From positions 1 through 46,553 of the forward strand of contig NZ_ADNY01000010.1 in assembly GCF_000178475.1 (NCBI RefSeq): DNA of 46,553 bases, written 5' to 3'. This document shows positions 24,988-32,648 of this stretch, piece after piece. A program made the translations under genes and the position numbers. Position 1 is the stretch's first letter, and each line of letters starts with the position of its first letter. Source of the DNA: Lactobacillus amylolyticus DSM 11664 (lineage in GTDB: Bacteria > Bacillota > Bacilli > Lactobacillales > Lactobacillaceae). The notes beneath the pieces are model-generated. The model was not told the origin of the DNA, did not search any database, and saw only the letters and a list, made by a program, of their open reading frames with translations.

Positions 24988-25021
24988 AAAAGAGAGTGAT
25001 TTTTGATCACTCTCTTTTTTT
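24988..25021. terminator. Terminator between convergent genes
   Basis: AAAAGAGAGTGAT, TTTTG loop, ATCACTCTCTTTTTTT: a 13-bp stem. It touches the stop codon of the minus-strand TetR gene and works best for the plus strand. Confidence 0.85.
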
Positions 25022-25505
25022 ACTTTTTGAGCAGCAATAATAATTGTACCGGCGACTTCACTTGCACCAATCCGAGAATTTCACGAACTTGATATCTTTT
25101 GGTTTCTTTAACTGACAATTCGCGGATTTTATTGGCAAAATTAATGTCGCCATTTGAAGAAAGGAGAATCGTACCTTCTTCCTTAACCGTGTCACAATAA
25201 TCGATTAGATATTTAAATTCTTTTTGGGCTAATGCGACATTTGTCTCATTGGTTAGTGGGCTTGAAACTTGGGTTACATTTTGATAATCTTGATCATTTA
25301 TCTTTTTCAAGCCTGCTAGAATTTCATTTTCTATTTCGTTAAGAACTTCGTCTTTATCTAAATAATAATGATAAAAAGTTCTGGTGCTAACTTCTGATTT
25401 CGCAATAATATCTTTGTTTAAAATATTTGCTAATGGTTTTTCTTTAATGCAGTTAAGCAAAGCCATTTTAATTTTATTCTTGGTTACAACACTTCTGACG
25501 TCCAT
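25020..25505 (-). CDS. TetR/AcrR family transcriptional regulator
   Basis: 161 aa. An N-terminal TetR helix-turn-helix (~10-57: IKMALLNCIKEKPLANILNK, then SEVSTRTFYHYYLDKDEVL) with the family's TFYHYY motif, followed by a helical ligand domain. Length is at the short end (usual ~180-200) and the C-terminus KSPVQLLLLLKK runs into the terminator, so a small C-terminal truncation is possible. It is divergent from the broken alpha/beta hydrolase at 25603, which it may once have controlled. Confidence 0.75.
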   Translation of the reverse strand: MDVRSVVTKNKIKMALLNCIKEKPLANILNKDIIAKSEVSTRTFYHYYLDKDEVLNEIENEILAGLKKINDQDYQNVTQVSSPLTNETNVALAQKEFKYLIDYCDTVKEEGTILLSSNGDINFANKIRELSVKETKRYQVREILGLVQVKSPVQLLLLLKK

Positions 25506-25602
25506 TAGAATGCCTCACTATAACTTGATACTAAAAGTAGAGTTTAGTAGTTTTTTCGCTTCTTTAACAGAAATCATATCGGTAAAATCAAGCCAGTTAA
25601 GA

Positions 25603-26418
25603 ATGAAGACCAACTTTCTGTCAACATAAGAATTCAATTCGGTTTCTGCTAATGCAACACTGAGAGAAATCTCTCGTCCCTCAGTCTATCTTTGGTATTC
25701 AGATATTAACCCTGAAAAAACAGTAGAGATTTTGAATTATTTGAAAAAGCAGCAAGACCAGCGGCAAATTTTTTATCCAATTTACAGTAAGGAAGAAATT
25801 GCCGCTAATCCTGAAAAGGCAGATACGGGTTTATATTTCTTTAAAGGCAAAAAAGTGCACCTTTTACCGTTAATAATGCGGGCGGAGGCTTTTATTATGT
25901 AGCGGTAATGCATGATAGTTTTCCGCATGCGTTAGAATTAAGCAAACGTAGCTATAATGCTTTTGCTCTGATTTATCGTCCAGATGATCCTTATAATGAC
26001 TTGGCGCGAGCATTAGCCTTTATTTATGATCATGCAGACGAATTAGAGATTTATCGCGATCATTACTCATTATGGGGTGGTTCAGCTGGTGCCAGAATGG
26101 CGGCAATGCTTGACGCTACGACGCTACACGGGAAGAGACAACATTCCTTAAGCCGACATTGTAATTATGGAATACACCGGATATATGCGCGTGGATCATT
26201 TCGATGCACCAACTTATGTTGCCGTTGGCGATAATGACTGGATTGCAAATTGGCAAACGATGAAGCAGCGCTTGTTTTATCTAGAAAAACTAGGCATTCC
26301 AACTGAATTTCATATTTATTCTGGTCTCAGTCACGGTTTCGGATTGGGAACCGATACGGTAGCTGAAGGCTGGATCAATGATGCGATTCGTTTTTGGCAA
26401 AACAATATGCAAAAATAG
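25603..26418 (+). pseudogene. Alpha/beta hydrolase (esterase/lipase type), several lesions
   Basis: Pieces in three frames give one ~270-aa esterase. MKTNFLST, then an in-frame TAA, then LREISRPSVYLWYSDINPE; a frameshift at an A6 run near 25850 into APFTVNNAGGGFYYVAV (oxyanion-region GGG); then WGGSAGARMAAML with the nucleophile motif GGSAG. Near 26120 a small tandem duplication (GACGCTAC) shifts frame, another TAA follows, and the last frame has MEYTGYMRVDHFDAPTYV, the acid-residue region VGDNDW and the catalytic-His region SGLSHGFGLG. Substrate unknown. Confidence 0.8.
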
Positions 26419-26419
26419 T

Positions 26420-26457
26420 AAAAAAAGTTCTGATGAACTAATCATCAGGACTTTTTT
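26420..26457. terminator. Terminator
   Basis: AAAAAAGTTCTGATGA and CATCAGGACTTTTTT flank a 6-nt loop, with T-runs on both strands. Separates the hydrolase remnant from the fab operon. Confidence 0.8.
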
Positions 26458-26463
26458 GTTGCT

Positions 26464-26540
26464 AGTTATTTTTAATATAGTTAATACCATCGGCTGCAGG
26501 AGCAACGGATTTATCAAAATAGTAGTCAAAAATTTTATTT
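26464..26540 (-). pseudogene. Possible C-terminal coding scrap
   Basis: The minus strand reads KIFDYYFDKSVAPAADGI then NYIKNN and stops. It is protein-like but without a start nearby; family not recognised. Confidence 0.2.
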
Positions 26541-26608
26541 TTATTTTTTAAAAGCTTACATTTACAGTTTAATAGGATTCAGCATTTTCTATACGAACCA
26601 GCAGCTTG

Positions 26609-26636
26609 TTGACAATTTAAAATTATGTAATATAAT
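26609..26636 (+). promoter_or_regulatory. Promoter of the fab operon
   Basis: TTGACA (26609-26614), a 16-bp spacer and TATAAT (26631-26636): a near-consensus vegetative promoter. The predicted start point lies at the left end of the operator at 26644. Confidence 0.85.
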
Positions 26637-26643
26637 TTGTACA

Positions 26644-26672
26644 GCAAATAGTTAGATATTCAAACTATTTGC
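26644..26672. promoter_or_regulatory. FabT operator in front of fabZ1
   Basis: GCAAATAGTT and AACTATTTGC are perfect 10-bp arms around a GATATTC-like core, giving a 29-bp palindrome that overlaps the transcription start. It shares TTAGATATTC with the site in front of fabT. A MarR-family FabT encoded as the second gene is the obvious ligand; binding is inferred. Confidence 0.7.
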
Positions 26673-26698
26673 AATGCGAAATAAAAGAGGTGAAATCA

Positions 26699-27103
26699 TT
26701 GGAACTAAATGCCGTAGAAATCAAACGGCTAACAGGGCGTAAATCGCCGTTAACTCTTCTGGATAGTGCGGAAATTGATGATGATTCATTAACTGGTCTT
26801 GCCAGTGTAACTATGAGTCAAAGCTTTTTTCAAGGACACTTTCCAGGAAATCCGGTTATGCCAGGGGTGCTAATTATTGAAACAATGGAGCAGACCTGCG
26901 AAGTAATGTTCAAACATAAGCATCCGGATCTAAAGTTAAGCCAAATTAAAAAAGCACGTTTTAGAGAAATGGTAAAACCCGGAGATCAATTAGAAATTAA
27001 AATTAATCGAATAGATAAAGATGAATTTTGTTTTAAGACAGAAGCATATCTTAAAGATAAGTTAGCTTGCAGTGCCGAGTTAACCTTTGCAGCAGTCAAA
27101 TAA
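26699..27103 (+). CDS. fabZ: 3-hydroxyacyl-ACP dehydratase (FabZ-type, first copy)
   Basis: Removes water from 3-hydroxyacyl-ACP to give trans-2-enoyl-ACP. Hot-dog fold; GHFPGNPVMPGVLIIETMEQ carries the catalytic His (in GHFPGNP) and the Glu of ETMEQ. I choose TTG 26699 because AGAGGTG lies 7 bp before it; an upstream TTG at 26669 falls inside the operator. That gives 134 aa, the family size. The window has two FabZ-type genes and no fabA or fabM, so one copy may also isomerise the double bond (as FabN does in enterococci), making unsaturated fatty acids. Confidence 0.92.
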   Translation: MELNAVEIKRLTGRKSPLTLLDSAEIDDDSLTGLASVTMSQSFFQGHFPGNPVMPGVLIIETMEQTCEVMFKHKHPDLKLSQIKKARFREMVKPGDQLEIKINRIDKDEFCFKTEAYLKDKLACSAELTFAAVK

Positions 27104-27132
27104 GCCAGTTTTGTTTTATAATTTAGTTTAGC

Positions 27133-27151
27133 TAAATATTCGAATATCTAA
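27133..27151. promoter_or_regulatory. FabT-like operator upstream of fabT
   Basis: TAAATATTCGAATATCTAA is palindromic around TTCGAA and shares the core TTAGATATTC (complement strand) with the fabZ1 operator. It lies 18 bp before fabT, suggesting autoregulation or an internal promoter. Confidence 0.6.
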
Positions 27152-27168
27152 TTAAAAGGAACTGGATT

Positions 27169-27606
27169 ATGAAACGCTTATATAAAGAAATTAATGACGC
27201 ACTTTACAACACTTATTACGGTATTAACCGGATCGAAGAAGAAGAATTAAAAAAGAGTCGCTTTAAGGATTTAACGGTTAAAGAAATGCATGCAATTGAT
27301 GCAATTACCATGTATGATCATTTAACTGTTTCTCAAGTGGCTGAAAAGCTCCATTTGTCACGAGCAACAGTGACTTCAACAGTCGATCGATTAGTACGCA
27401 AAGGGTATGCGGAGAGAATTCGTGATAAAAAAGATCGTCGAGTAGTTCGTCTTGCTTTAACAGACAAAGGTCGCGTACTTTGTCGTGCTTATCATGCTTA
27501 TCACAACATGATGGTGAAGAGCTTTTTGCAAAACATGAATGATGATGACTTGCAAACAATCTATCACGCATTTAAAAACTTAGAAGAATTCGTCAATTCA
27601 CATTAG
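27169..27606 (+). CDS. fabT: MarR-family regulator of fatty acid synthesis
   Basis: A 145-aa winged-helix repressor. LTVSQVAEKLHLSRATVTST is the DNA-reading helix-turn-helix (~45-65), and VDRLVRKGYAERIRDKKDRR is the wing with the DxR motif of MarR proteins. In streptococci, FabT bound to long-chain acyl-ACP represses fab genes at TTTGA-type palindromes. The two palindromes found here and the position as second gene of the operon give the same assignment. AAAAGGA precedes ATG 27169. Confidence 0.92.
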   Translation: MKRLYKEINDALYNTYYGINRIEEEELKKSRFKDLTVKEMHAIDAITMYDHLTVSQVAEKLHLSRATVTSTVDRLVRKGYAERIRDKKDRRVVRLALTDKGRVLCRAYHAYHNMMVKSFLQNMNDDDLQTIYHAFKNLEEFVNSH

Positions 27607-27612
27607 ATTGGA

Positions 27613-28590
27613 TTGAAAAACGTGGAAGATGTTGAATTCACAGCTGCTAGTTATGCCGTACCTGATCAAATAATTAGCAATGATCAGTTGACGCAGTTCA
27701 TGGATACTTCTGATGAATGGATTAGCAAGCGAACCGGCATCAAAAGAAGACATGTCAGCAATACAGAAAATACATCTGATTTAGCATTGAAAGCCGCAGA
27801 AAAGACTCTTGCAAAAGCGAATGTTGCTGGTGAAGATTTGAATTTGATTATTGTAGCCACAATGTCACCGGATAATATGACGCCGAGCACGGCAGCTATC
27901 GTTCAAGGAAAATTAGGGGCAAAAAATGCAGTTGCCTTTGATATCTCAGCTGCTTGTTCCGGTTTTTCATATGGAATTGCGGTTGCACGCAGCATGATGC
28001 TAGCTAACGGCTGGCAAAATGCAATCGTGATTGGGGCAGAGGTATTGTCAAAATTGCTTGACTGGCATGATCGCAGCACAGCTGTTTTATTTGGCGATGG
28101 AGCAGGGGCAGTGCTTCTGACTCATAGTTCTGAGCAGCATTTGCTCGGTCAGGATTTGGAAACATTTGGCGATTTGGGTGACAAACTTGTTGCTGGGCAT
28201 AGCGAAGTTGAACATGACTTTTTGAAAAACAAGCATCAGCTTTCGACTTTTACCATGGCTGGACGTGAAGTCTATCGTTTTGCTACACATCAAGTTCCCA
28301 GCTCGATCATTAAAGCTGCGGTTCAATCAAAAATTGATCTAGATGAGATTGATCACTTTTTGCTGCATCAGGCTAACAAGAGAATTATTGAACAAGTGGC
28401 ACGCAAACTGCATCAGCCACTTGTAAAATTCCCAATTAATATTGCTGAATATGGTAATACAGCAGCGGCTAGCGAAGCAATTTTGCTAGCAGAATGTATT
28501 CAAAAGAAAATTATTAAGAAAAATGATGTTGTTGCTTTAAGCGGTTTTGGCGGAGGCCTAACCGTTGCAACGTTGATATTTAGATTTTAA
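27613..28590 (+). CDS. fabH: 3-oxoacyl-ACP synthase III
   Basis: Starts fatty acid synthesis by condensing acetyl-CoA with malonyl-ACP. 325 aa, thiolase fold; catalytic triad Cys in DISAACSGFSYG (~115), His in LLHQANKRI (~250) and Asn in YGNTAAAS (~280). SDEWISKRTGIKRRH and GDGAGAVLL are family hallmarks. The start is TTG 27613 (MKNVEDVEF), 6 bp after fabT, with only a weak GGA ribosome-binding site, suggesting coupling or low translation. Confidence 0.95.
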   Translation: MKNVEDVEFTAASYAVPDQIISNDQLTQFMDTSDEWISKRTGIKRRHVSNTENTSDLALKAAEKTLAKANVAGEDLNLIIVATMSPDNMTPSTAAIVQGKLGAKNAVAFDISAACSGFSYGIAVARSMMLANGWQNAIVIGAEVLSKLLDWHDRSTAVLFGDGAGAVLLTHSSEQHLLGQDLETFGDLGDKLVAGHSEVEHDFLKNKHQLSTFTMAGREVYRFATHQVPSSIIKAAVQSKIDLDEIDHFLLHQANKRIIEQVARKLHQPLVKFPINIAEYGNTAAASEAILLAECIQKKIIKKNDVVALSGFGGGLTVATLIFRF

Positions 28591-28605
28591 AAAGAAGGTT
28601 AAATT

Positions 28606-28851
28606 ATGACTAAAGAAGAAATTTTAAAAGATGTTCAAGATATTGCTCAAGATGAATTAGATGTTGAACCAGAAAAAATTACAATGGACACTAACATCAA
28701 AGAAGATTTAGATGCTGACAGCTTAGATTTGTTTGAAATTTTAAATGAACTTGAAGACAAATATGACATTGAATTGGATGCTGATGATTCAATTCAAACA
28801 ATCAGTCAATTGGTTGACTTTGTACAAGCTCAAATGGAAAAGCAAAAATAA
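28606..28851 (+). CDS. acpP: Acyl carrier protein
   Basis: An 81-aa acidic four-helix protein. The phosphopantetheine attachment Ser is in DADSLDLFEI (~40). It carries the growing acyl chain between Fab enzymes and donates it to acyltransferases. AAGAAGG precedes the ATG. Its stop overlaps the fabD start (TAATG). Confidence 0.96.
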   Translation: MTKEEILKDVQDIAQDELDVEPEKITMDTNIKEDLDADSLDLFEILNELEDKYDIELDADDSIQTISQLVDFVQAQMEKQK

Positions 28852-29795
28852 TGAAGTTTGCAGTTCTATTTAGTGGTCAAGGTGCGCAAAAAGCTGGGAT
28901 GGGTCTAGATTTACTAGCTGATTCGCTTTTTGCAGAGACTATTGATGAAGCAAGTAGTGCCAGTGGTCAAAATATCGTAGCTGATTTCAAAAGTGAAAAT
29001 GATGAACTTAAAAAAACAGTTCACGTTCAGCCTGCCTTGGTATCCTTTGAAGCCGGCATTTATCGCATGCTCATGCGTGATCTTCCTGAATTGAATATTG
29101 CTGGCATGGTTGGGCTTTCACTTGGTGAATACGGTGCAATGTTTGCTAGCAGTGCACTTTCGCTTAAAGAGACGATCTCCCTTGTTAGTGATCGCGCAAA
29201 ATACATGCAAATATACGCTGATCGAGTTGCTAGCGGAATGGCTGCTTTAATCAAACCAAATTGGTCAAAAGTCAAAGCAATCTTGTCTAAGCTGCAAGAA
29301 GATGGAGAGCAAGTTTATTTATCAAACTTTAACTCACCAAAGCAAGTGGTCATCGGTGGTGAAAAGAATGCCGTTGCTGCTGCAGTAAAAGAAATCAATG
29401 ATCAAGTTGCAGCTAAACGGGCTTTACTCTTGCGCGTTAACGGTGCCTTCCATACTCCTTTGTTTAATGAAGCCAGCAAGAAGATGCATGATCGTTTAGC
29501 TAATGTAGACTTTGCCAAAAACAAGATTATGGTCATTTCAAATACTACGGCTAAGCCTTTTGATGGAAATTGGAAAGAAATCATGGAGAAGCAGCTAGCT
29601 GTTCCAACGCATTTTTGTGCTTGTCTGCAATATTTAATTGATCATGAGCACATCGATGCAACGTTGGAAATCGGACCAGGCAAGACGCTATCAAGTTTTG
29701 CTCACCAAATCGACCGCGACTTAGAAAGCTATCGCATTGGCAATTTAAAAGAATATCAAGAATTCGTTGAGGCAATACATGAAACTGAAAAATAA
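28851..29795 (+). CDS. fabD: Malonyl-CoA:ACP transacylase
   Basis: Transfers malonyl from CoA to AcpP. 314 aa; FSGQGAQKAGMG at the N-terminus, the nucleophile elbow GLSLGEYGA (Ser ~93), an Arg/His pair further on (VNGAFHTPLF with the active His) and GPGKTLSSF near the end. The ATG overlaps the acpP stop by one base. The fabG start lies within its last codons. Confidence 0.95.
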   Translation: MKFAVLFSGQGAQKAGMGLDLLADSLFAETIDEASSASGQNIVADFKSENDELKKTVHVQPALVSFEAGIYRMLMRDLPELNIAGMVGLSLGEYGAMFASSALSLKETISLVSDRAKYMQIYADRVASGMAALIKPNWSKVKAILSKLQEDGEQVYLSNFNSPKQVVIGGEKNAVAAAVKEINDQVAAKRALLLRVNGAFHTPLFNEASKKMHDRLANVDFAKNKIMVISNTTAKPFDGNWKEIMEKQLAVPTHFCACLQYLIDHEHIDATLEIGPGKTLSSFAHQIDRDLESYRIGNLKEYQEFVEAIHETEK

Positions 29796-30510
29796 AGTAG
29801 TTTTGATTACCGGCTCTACTCGCGGAATTGGCAAAAGCATGGCGTTAGCCTTCGCAAAAAAGGGAGCAAAGGTAATTATCAATGGTCGCCATCCAGACCT
29901 TGACCCCGAATTTCAAGAAGCACTTTCTGATTTGTCCGCTGATTACCAATATTTATCCGCAGATTTAATGCAAAGCAATTTGAAAGATTTTGCAAAAACA
30001 GCTTGGGATTTATATGGCAAAATTGATATTTTGGTTAACAATGCTGGAATTAATCGCGACAAAATGCTGATTGGCATGCGTGATGATGATTTTGACCAAG
30101 TAATTGATCTTGACTTGCGCGTCCCATTTTTCTTGACTAAAGCAATTATCAAAAAAATGAATCGTGAGCGCAGCGGCTGCATTATCAATATGACAAGTAT
30201 CGTTGGGATTCATGGCAATGCCGGGCAAGCAAATTATGCTGCAGCAAAAGCTGGATTGATCGGCTTTACAAAGGCAGCAGCGCGTGAAGCAGCCTTGCGT
30301 CATATTCGCGTTAATGCAATTGCACCAGGCATGATCGATACGGATATGACGGAAAAGCTGTCCGACCGTGTAAAAGAGAATATTTTGAAGCAGATACCAT
30401 TAGCACGTCTGGGTCAAACCGACGAAATAGCTAAGACTGCTATTTTTTTGGCTCAAAATGACTATATTACTGGGCAAACCATTGTGGTTGACGGCGGAAT
30501 GACGATATAG
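29779..30510 (+). CDS. fabG: 3-oxoacyl-ACP reductase
   Basis: NADPH-dependent SDR that reduces 3-oxoacyl-ACP. TGSTRGIGKSMA is the cofactor loop, NNAGINRD follows, then catalytic Ser in NMTSIVGIHGN, YAAAKAG (Tyr/Lys), and APGMIDTDMT. ATG 29779 (MKLKNKVVLITG) with GAGG 6 bp upstream is preferred over the in-frame TTG at 29767; it gives 243 aa. It overlaps fabD by 17 bp. Confidence 0.95.
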   Translation: MKLKNKVVLITGSTRGIGKSMALAFAKKGAKVIINGRHPDLDPEFQEALSDLSADYQYLSADLMQSNLKDFAKTAWDLYGKIDILVNNAGINRDKMLIGMRDDDFDQVIDLDLRVPFFLTKAIIKKMNRERSGCIINMTSIVGIHGNAGQANYAAAKAGLIGFTKAAAREAALRHIRVNAIAPGMIDTDMTEKLSDRVKENILKQIPLARLGQTDEIAKTAIFLAQNDYITGQTIVVDGGMTI

Positions 30511-30516
30511 GAGAAA

Positions 30517-31755
30517 ATGATGCAAAGAGTTGTTATTACAGGAATGGGAGCAATTGCTCCTAATGGAAACGGCTTAAAAAAATTTGTCAAAAATACTTTG
30601 GACGGCAAAGTTGGAATTAAGCTAATTTCAAAATTCGATGCAAAAGAAACCGGAATTACAGTAGCAGGTGAAATTGATGATTTTGATCCAGCTGATTTTG
30701 TTGGCAAAAAAGAAGCCAGAAGGATGGATCTTTACTCGCAATACGCAATTCAAACAGCAAGTGAAGCCGTTGAAATGGCCGGGATCGATTCTGACAATAC
30801 TAAGCCTGAAGATTTAGGCGCAATTTTTGGTACAGGCATTGGTGGTTTAACGACGATTGAAAAACAAGTCATTCGGATGCATGACAAAGGTCCTAGACGA
30901 GTTTCGCCTTTCTTTATTCCGATGGCAATCGCTAATATGGCTGCCGGTAATATTTCGATTCGCTTTAATGCCAAAAATATTTCAACTTCAATTGTCACTG
31001 CTTGTGCATCAGGTACTAATTCTATCGGTGAAGCTTATAGACAAATTGCTGAAGGACGTGCCCAAGCAATGATCGCTGGCGGTTCTGAAGCAACTGTTAA
31101 TGAAACTGCGATTTCTGGTTTTGCCGCTTTGACCGCTTTATCAAAAAATACTGATCCTGAACATGCCTCTTTGCCTTTTGACCAGGACAGAAACGGCTTT
31201 GTTTTAGGAGAAGGCAGTGGCGCAATGGTTCTTGAAAGTTTGGAACATGCGCAAGCACGCGATGCAAAAATATTAGGCGAAATTGTTGGTTACGGTACTA
31301 CAAGCGATGCTTACCACATCACTTCCCCGGATCCAGATGGTGAAGGCGCCGCACGAGCAATGCAGATGGCAATTGATGAAGCGAAGATTAAGCCGGATCA
31401 AGTTGGCTATATCAATGCGCATGGTACTGCAACTCATGCTAATGACAGTAGTGAAAGCAAAGCGATTAACAAAGTTTTCGGTGATGACAGTTCAGTTCTG
31501 GTTTCATCAACCAAAGGCATGACAGGTCACTTGCTTGGTGCAGCCGGTGCAATCGAAGCCGTAATCACTGTAGCAAGTTTAAATGAGAATAAGTTTCCTG
31601 CAAATGTCGGCTGCTTTAAGCAGGATCCAGACTGCAAGATCAATTTGGTTAATAAAGAAAATCAAAATTTTGAGACCGAATATGCCATTTCAAACTCGTT
31701 TGGATTTGGTGGTCATAATGCTGTTTTGGCCTTTAAGAAGTGGAGTGAGAATTAA
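30517..31755 (+). CDS. fabF: 3-oxoacyl-ACP synthase II
   Basis: Elongating condensing enzyme, 412 aa. Cys in TACASGTNSIGEA (~165), His in NAHGTATHAND (~302) and His in KGMTGHLLGAAG (~340) form the KAS II Cys-His-His triad; FGFGGHNA near the end is the glycine-rich loop. AGGAG precedes ATG ATG at 30517. The last base of its stop is the first base of the accB start. Confidence 0.96.
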   Translation: MMQRVVITGMGAIAPNGNGLKKFVKNTLDGKVGIKLISKFDAKETGITVAGEIDDFDPADFVGKKEARRMDLYSQYAIQTASEAVEMAGIDSDNTKPEDLGAIFGTGIGGLTTIEKQVIRMHDKGPRRVSPFFIPMAIANMAAGNISIRFNAKNISTSIVTACASGTNSIGEAYRQIAEGRAQAMIAGGSEATVNETAISGFAALTALSKNTDPEHASLPFDQDRNGFVLGEGSGAMVLESLEHAQARDAKILGEIVGYGTTSDAYHITSPDPDGEGAARAMQMAIDEAKIKPDQVGYINAHGTATHANDSSESKAINKVFGDDSSVLVSSTKGMTGHLLGAAGAIEAVITVASLNENKFPANVGCFKQDPDCKINLVNKENQNFETEYAISNSFGFGGHNAVLAFKKWSEN

Positions 31756-32210
31756 TGGATTTACAAACAATTTCTAGCTTAATGAAGCAGTTTGAAGATT
31801 CTGAAATGCGAGAATTAAAAATTGACGATGGTGATTTCCACCTTTATTTAAGCAAAAACAAGCAGAATCATTCAGACAAGCAAGCTCCAATTTCAGTTCC
31901 AGTTCAAACTGCACAAGAAAATACAAAGGCAGTAGAAGAAGAGAGCAAAGAAGAGAAAACTGAAGATCAAGGCAAGGCTGTTAAGGCACCAATCGTTGGG
32001 ATTGTTTACCTGCAGGCTAAGCCAGGTCAACCAGCATTGGTTCATGTTGGTGATCATGTTAAAAAAGGACAGACTGTCTGCATCATTGAAGCAATGAAGA
32101 TGATGACTGAAATTAAAAGCAATTTAACAGGAACGGTTACTGCTATTAACGTCGAAAACGAAGATTTAGTCGAAGTTGATCAACCATTGATCACAGTAAA
32201 GGAAGATTAA
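31755..32210 (+). CDS. accB: Biotin carboxyl carrier protein of acetyl-CoA carboxylase
   Basis: A 151-aa protein. An N-terminal domain (~1-45) is followed by a Gln/Glu/Lys-rich linker (~45-75) and a C-terminal biotinyl domain with the modified Lys in IEAMKMMTEIKS (~115). It swings carboxybiotin between AccC and AccAD. Start overlaps fabF by 1 bp. Confidence 0.95.
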   Translation: MDLQTISSLMKQFEDSEMRELKIDDGDFHLYLSKNKQNHSDKQAPISVPVQTAQENTKAVEEESKEEKTEDQGKAVKAPIVGIVYLQAKPGQPALVHVGDHVKKGQTVCIIEAMKMMTEIKSNLTGTVTAINVENEDLVEVDQPLITVKED

Positions 32211-32211
32211 G

Positions 32212-32640
32212 ATGACGGAATTAAAGATTGACGAAATTCAAAAAATCATTCCCCATCGCTACCCGATGCTGCTGATCGATCGCGTCATTGATTTGGTTCC
32301 TGGCAAAAAAGCTGAAGCAATTCACTGCGTTTCATTCAGCGAAGCTTTTGTTCAAGCCAGTTCTGATACTGATCCAGTTTTCCCATCGCCATTAATTGTT
32401 GAAGCAATGGCCCAAACTGGTGCTGTAGCTTTGCTAAAAACGCCGGATTTTGCTGGCAAAACCGCCTATTTCGGTGGCATTCAAAAGGCGGTCTTCAAGG
32501 GCCAAGCTCGTCCAGGTGATCAATTGCTTTTAAAAACGGAATTAACCAAAATCAGACGCAACATTGGCGTTGGTCAAGGCGTGGCTTTAGTAAATAATCA
32601 AGTAATTGCAGAAGCAGAATTAACCTTCATGATTGGTTAG
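32212..32640 (+). CDS. fabZ: 3-hydroxyacyl-ACP dehydratase (FabZ-type, second copy)
   Basis: A 142-aa hot-dog dehydratase. IIPHRYPMLLIDRV contains the catalytic His of the PHRYPML signature typical of FabZ, and PLIVEAMAQTGAV the Glu. This copy is closer to standard FabZ than the first one, whose N-terminal segment lacks PHRYP. It sits between accB and accC, 1 bp after accB, typical of lactobacillal fab operons. Confidence 0.94.
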   Translation: MTELKIDEIQKIIPHRYPMLLIDRVIDLVPGKKAEAIHCVSFSEAFVQASSDTDPVFPSPLIVEAMAQTGAVALLKTPDFAGKTAYFGGIQKAVFKGQARPGDQLLLKTELTKIRRNIGVGQGVALVNNQVIAEAELTFMIG

Positions 32641-32648
32641 GTGATTGA

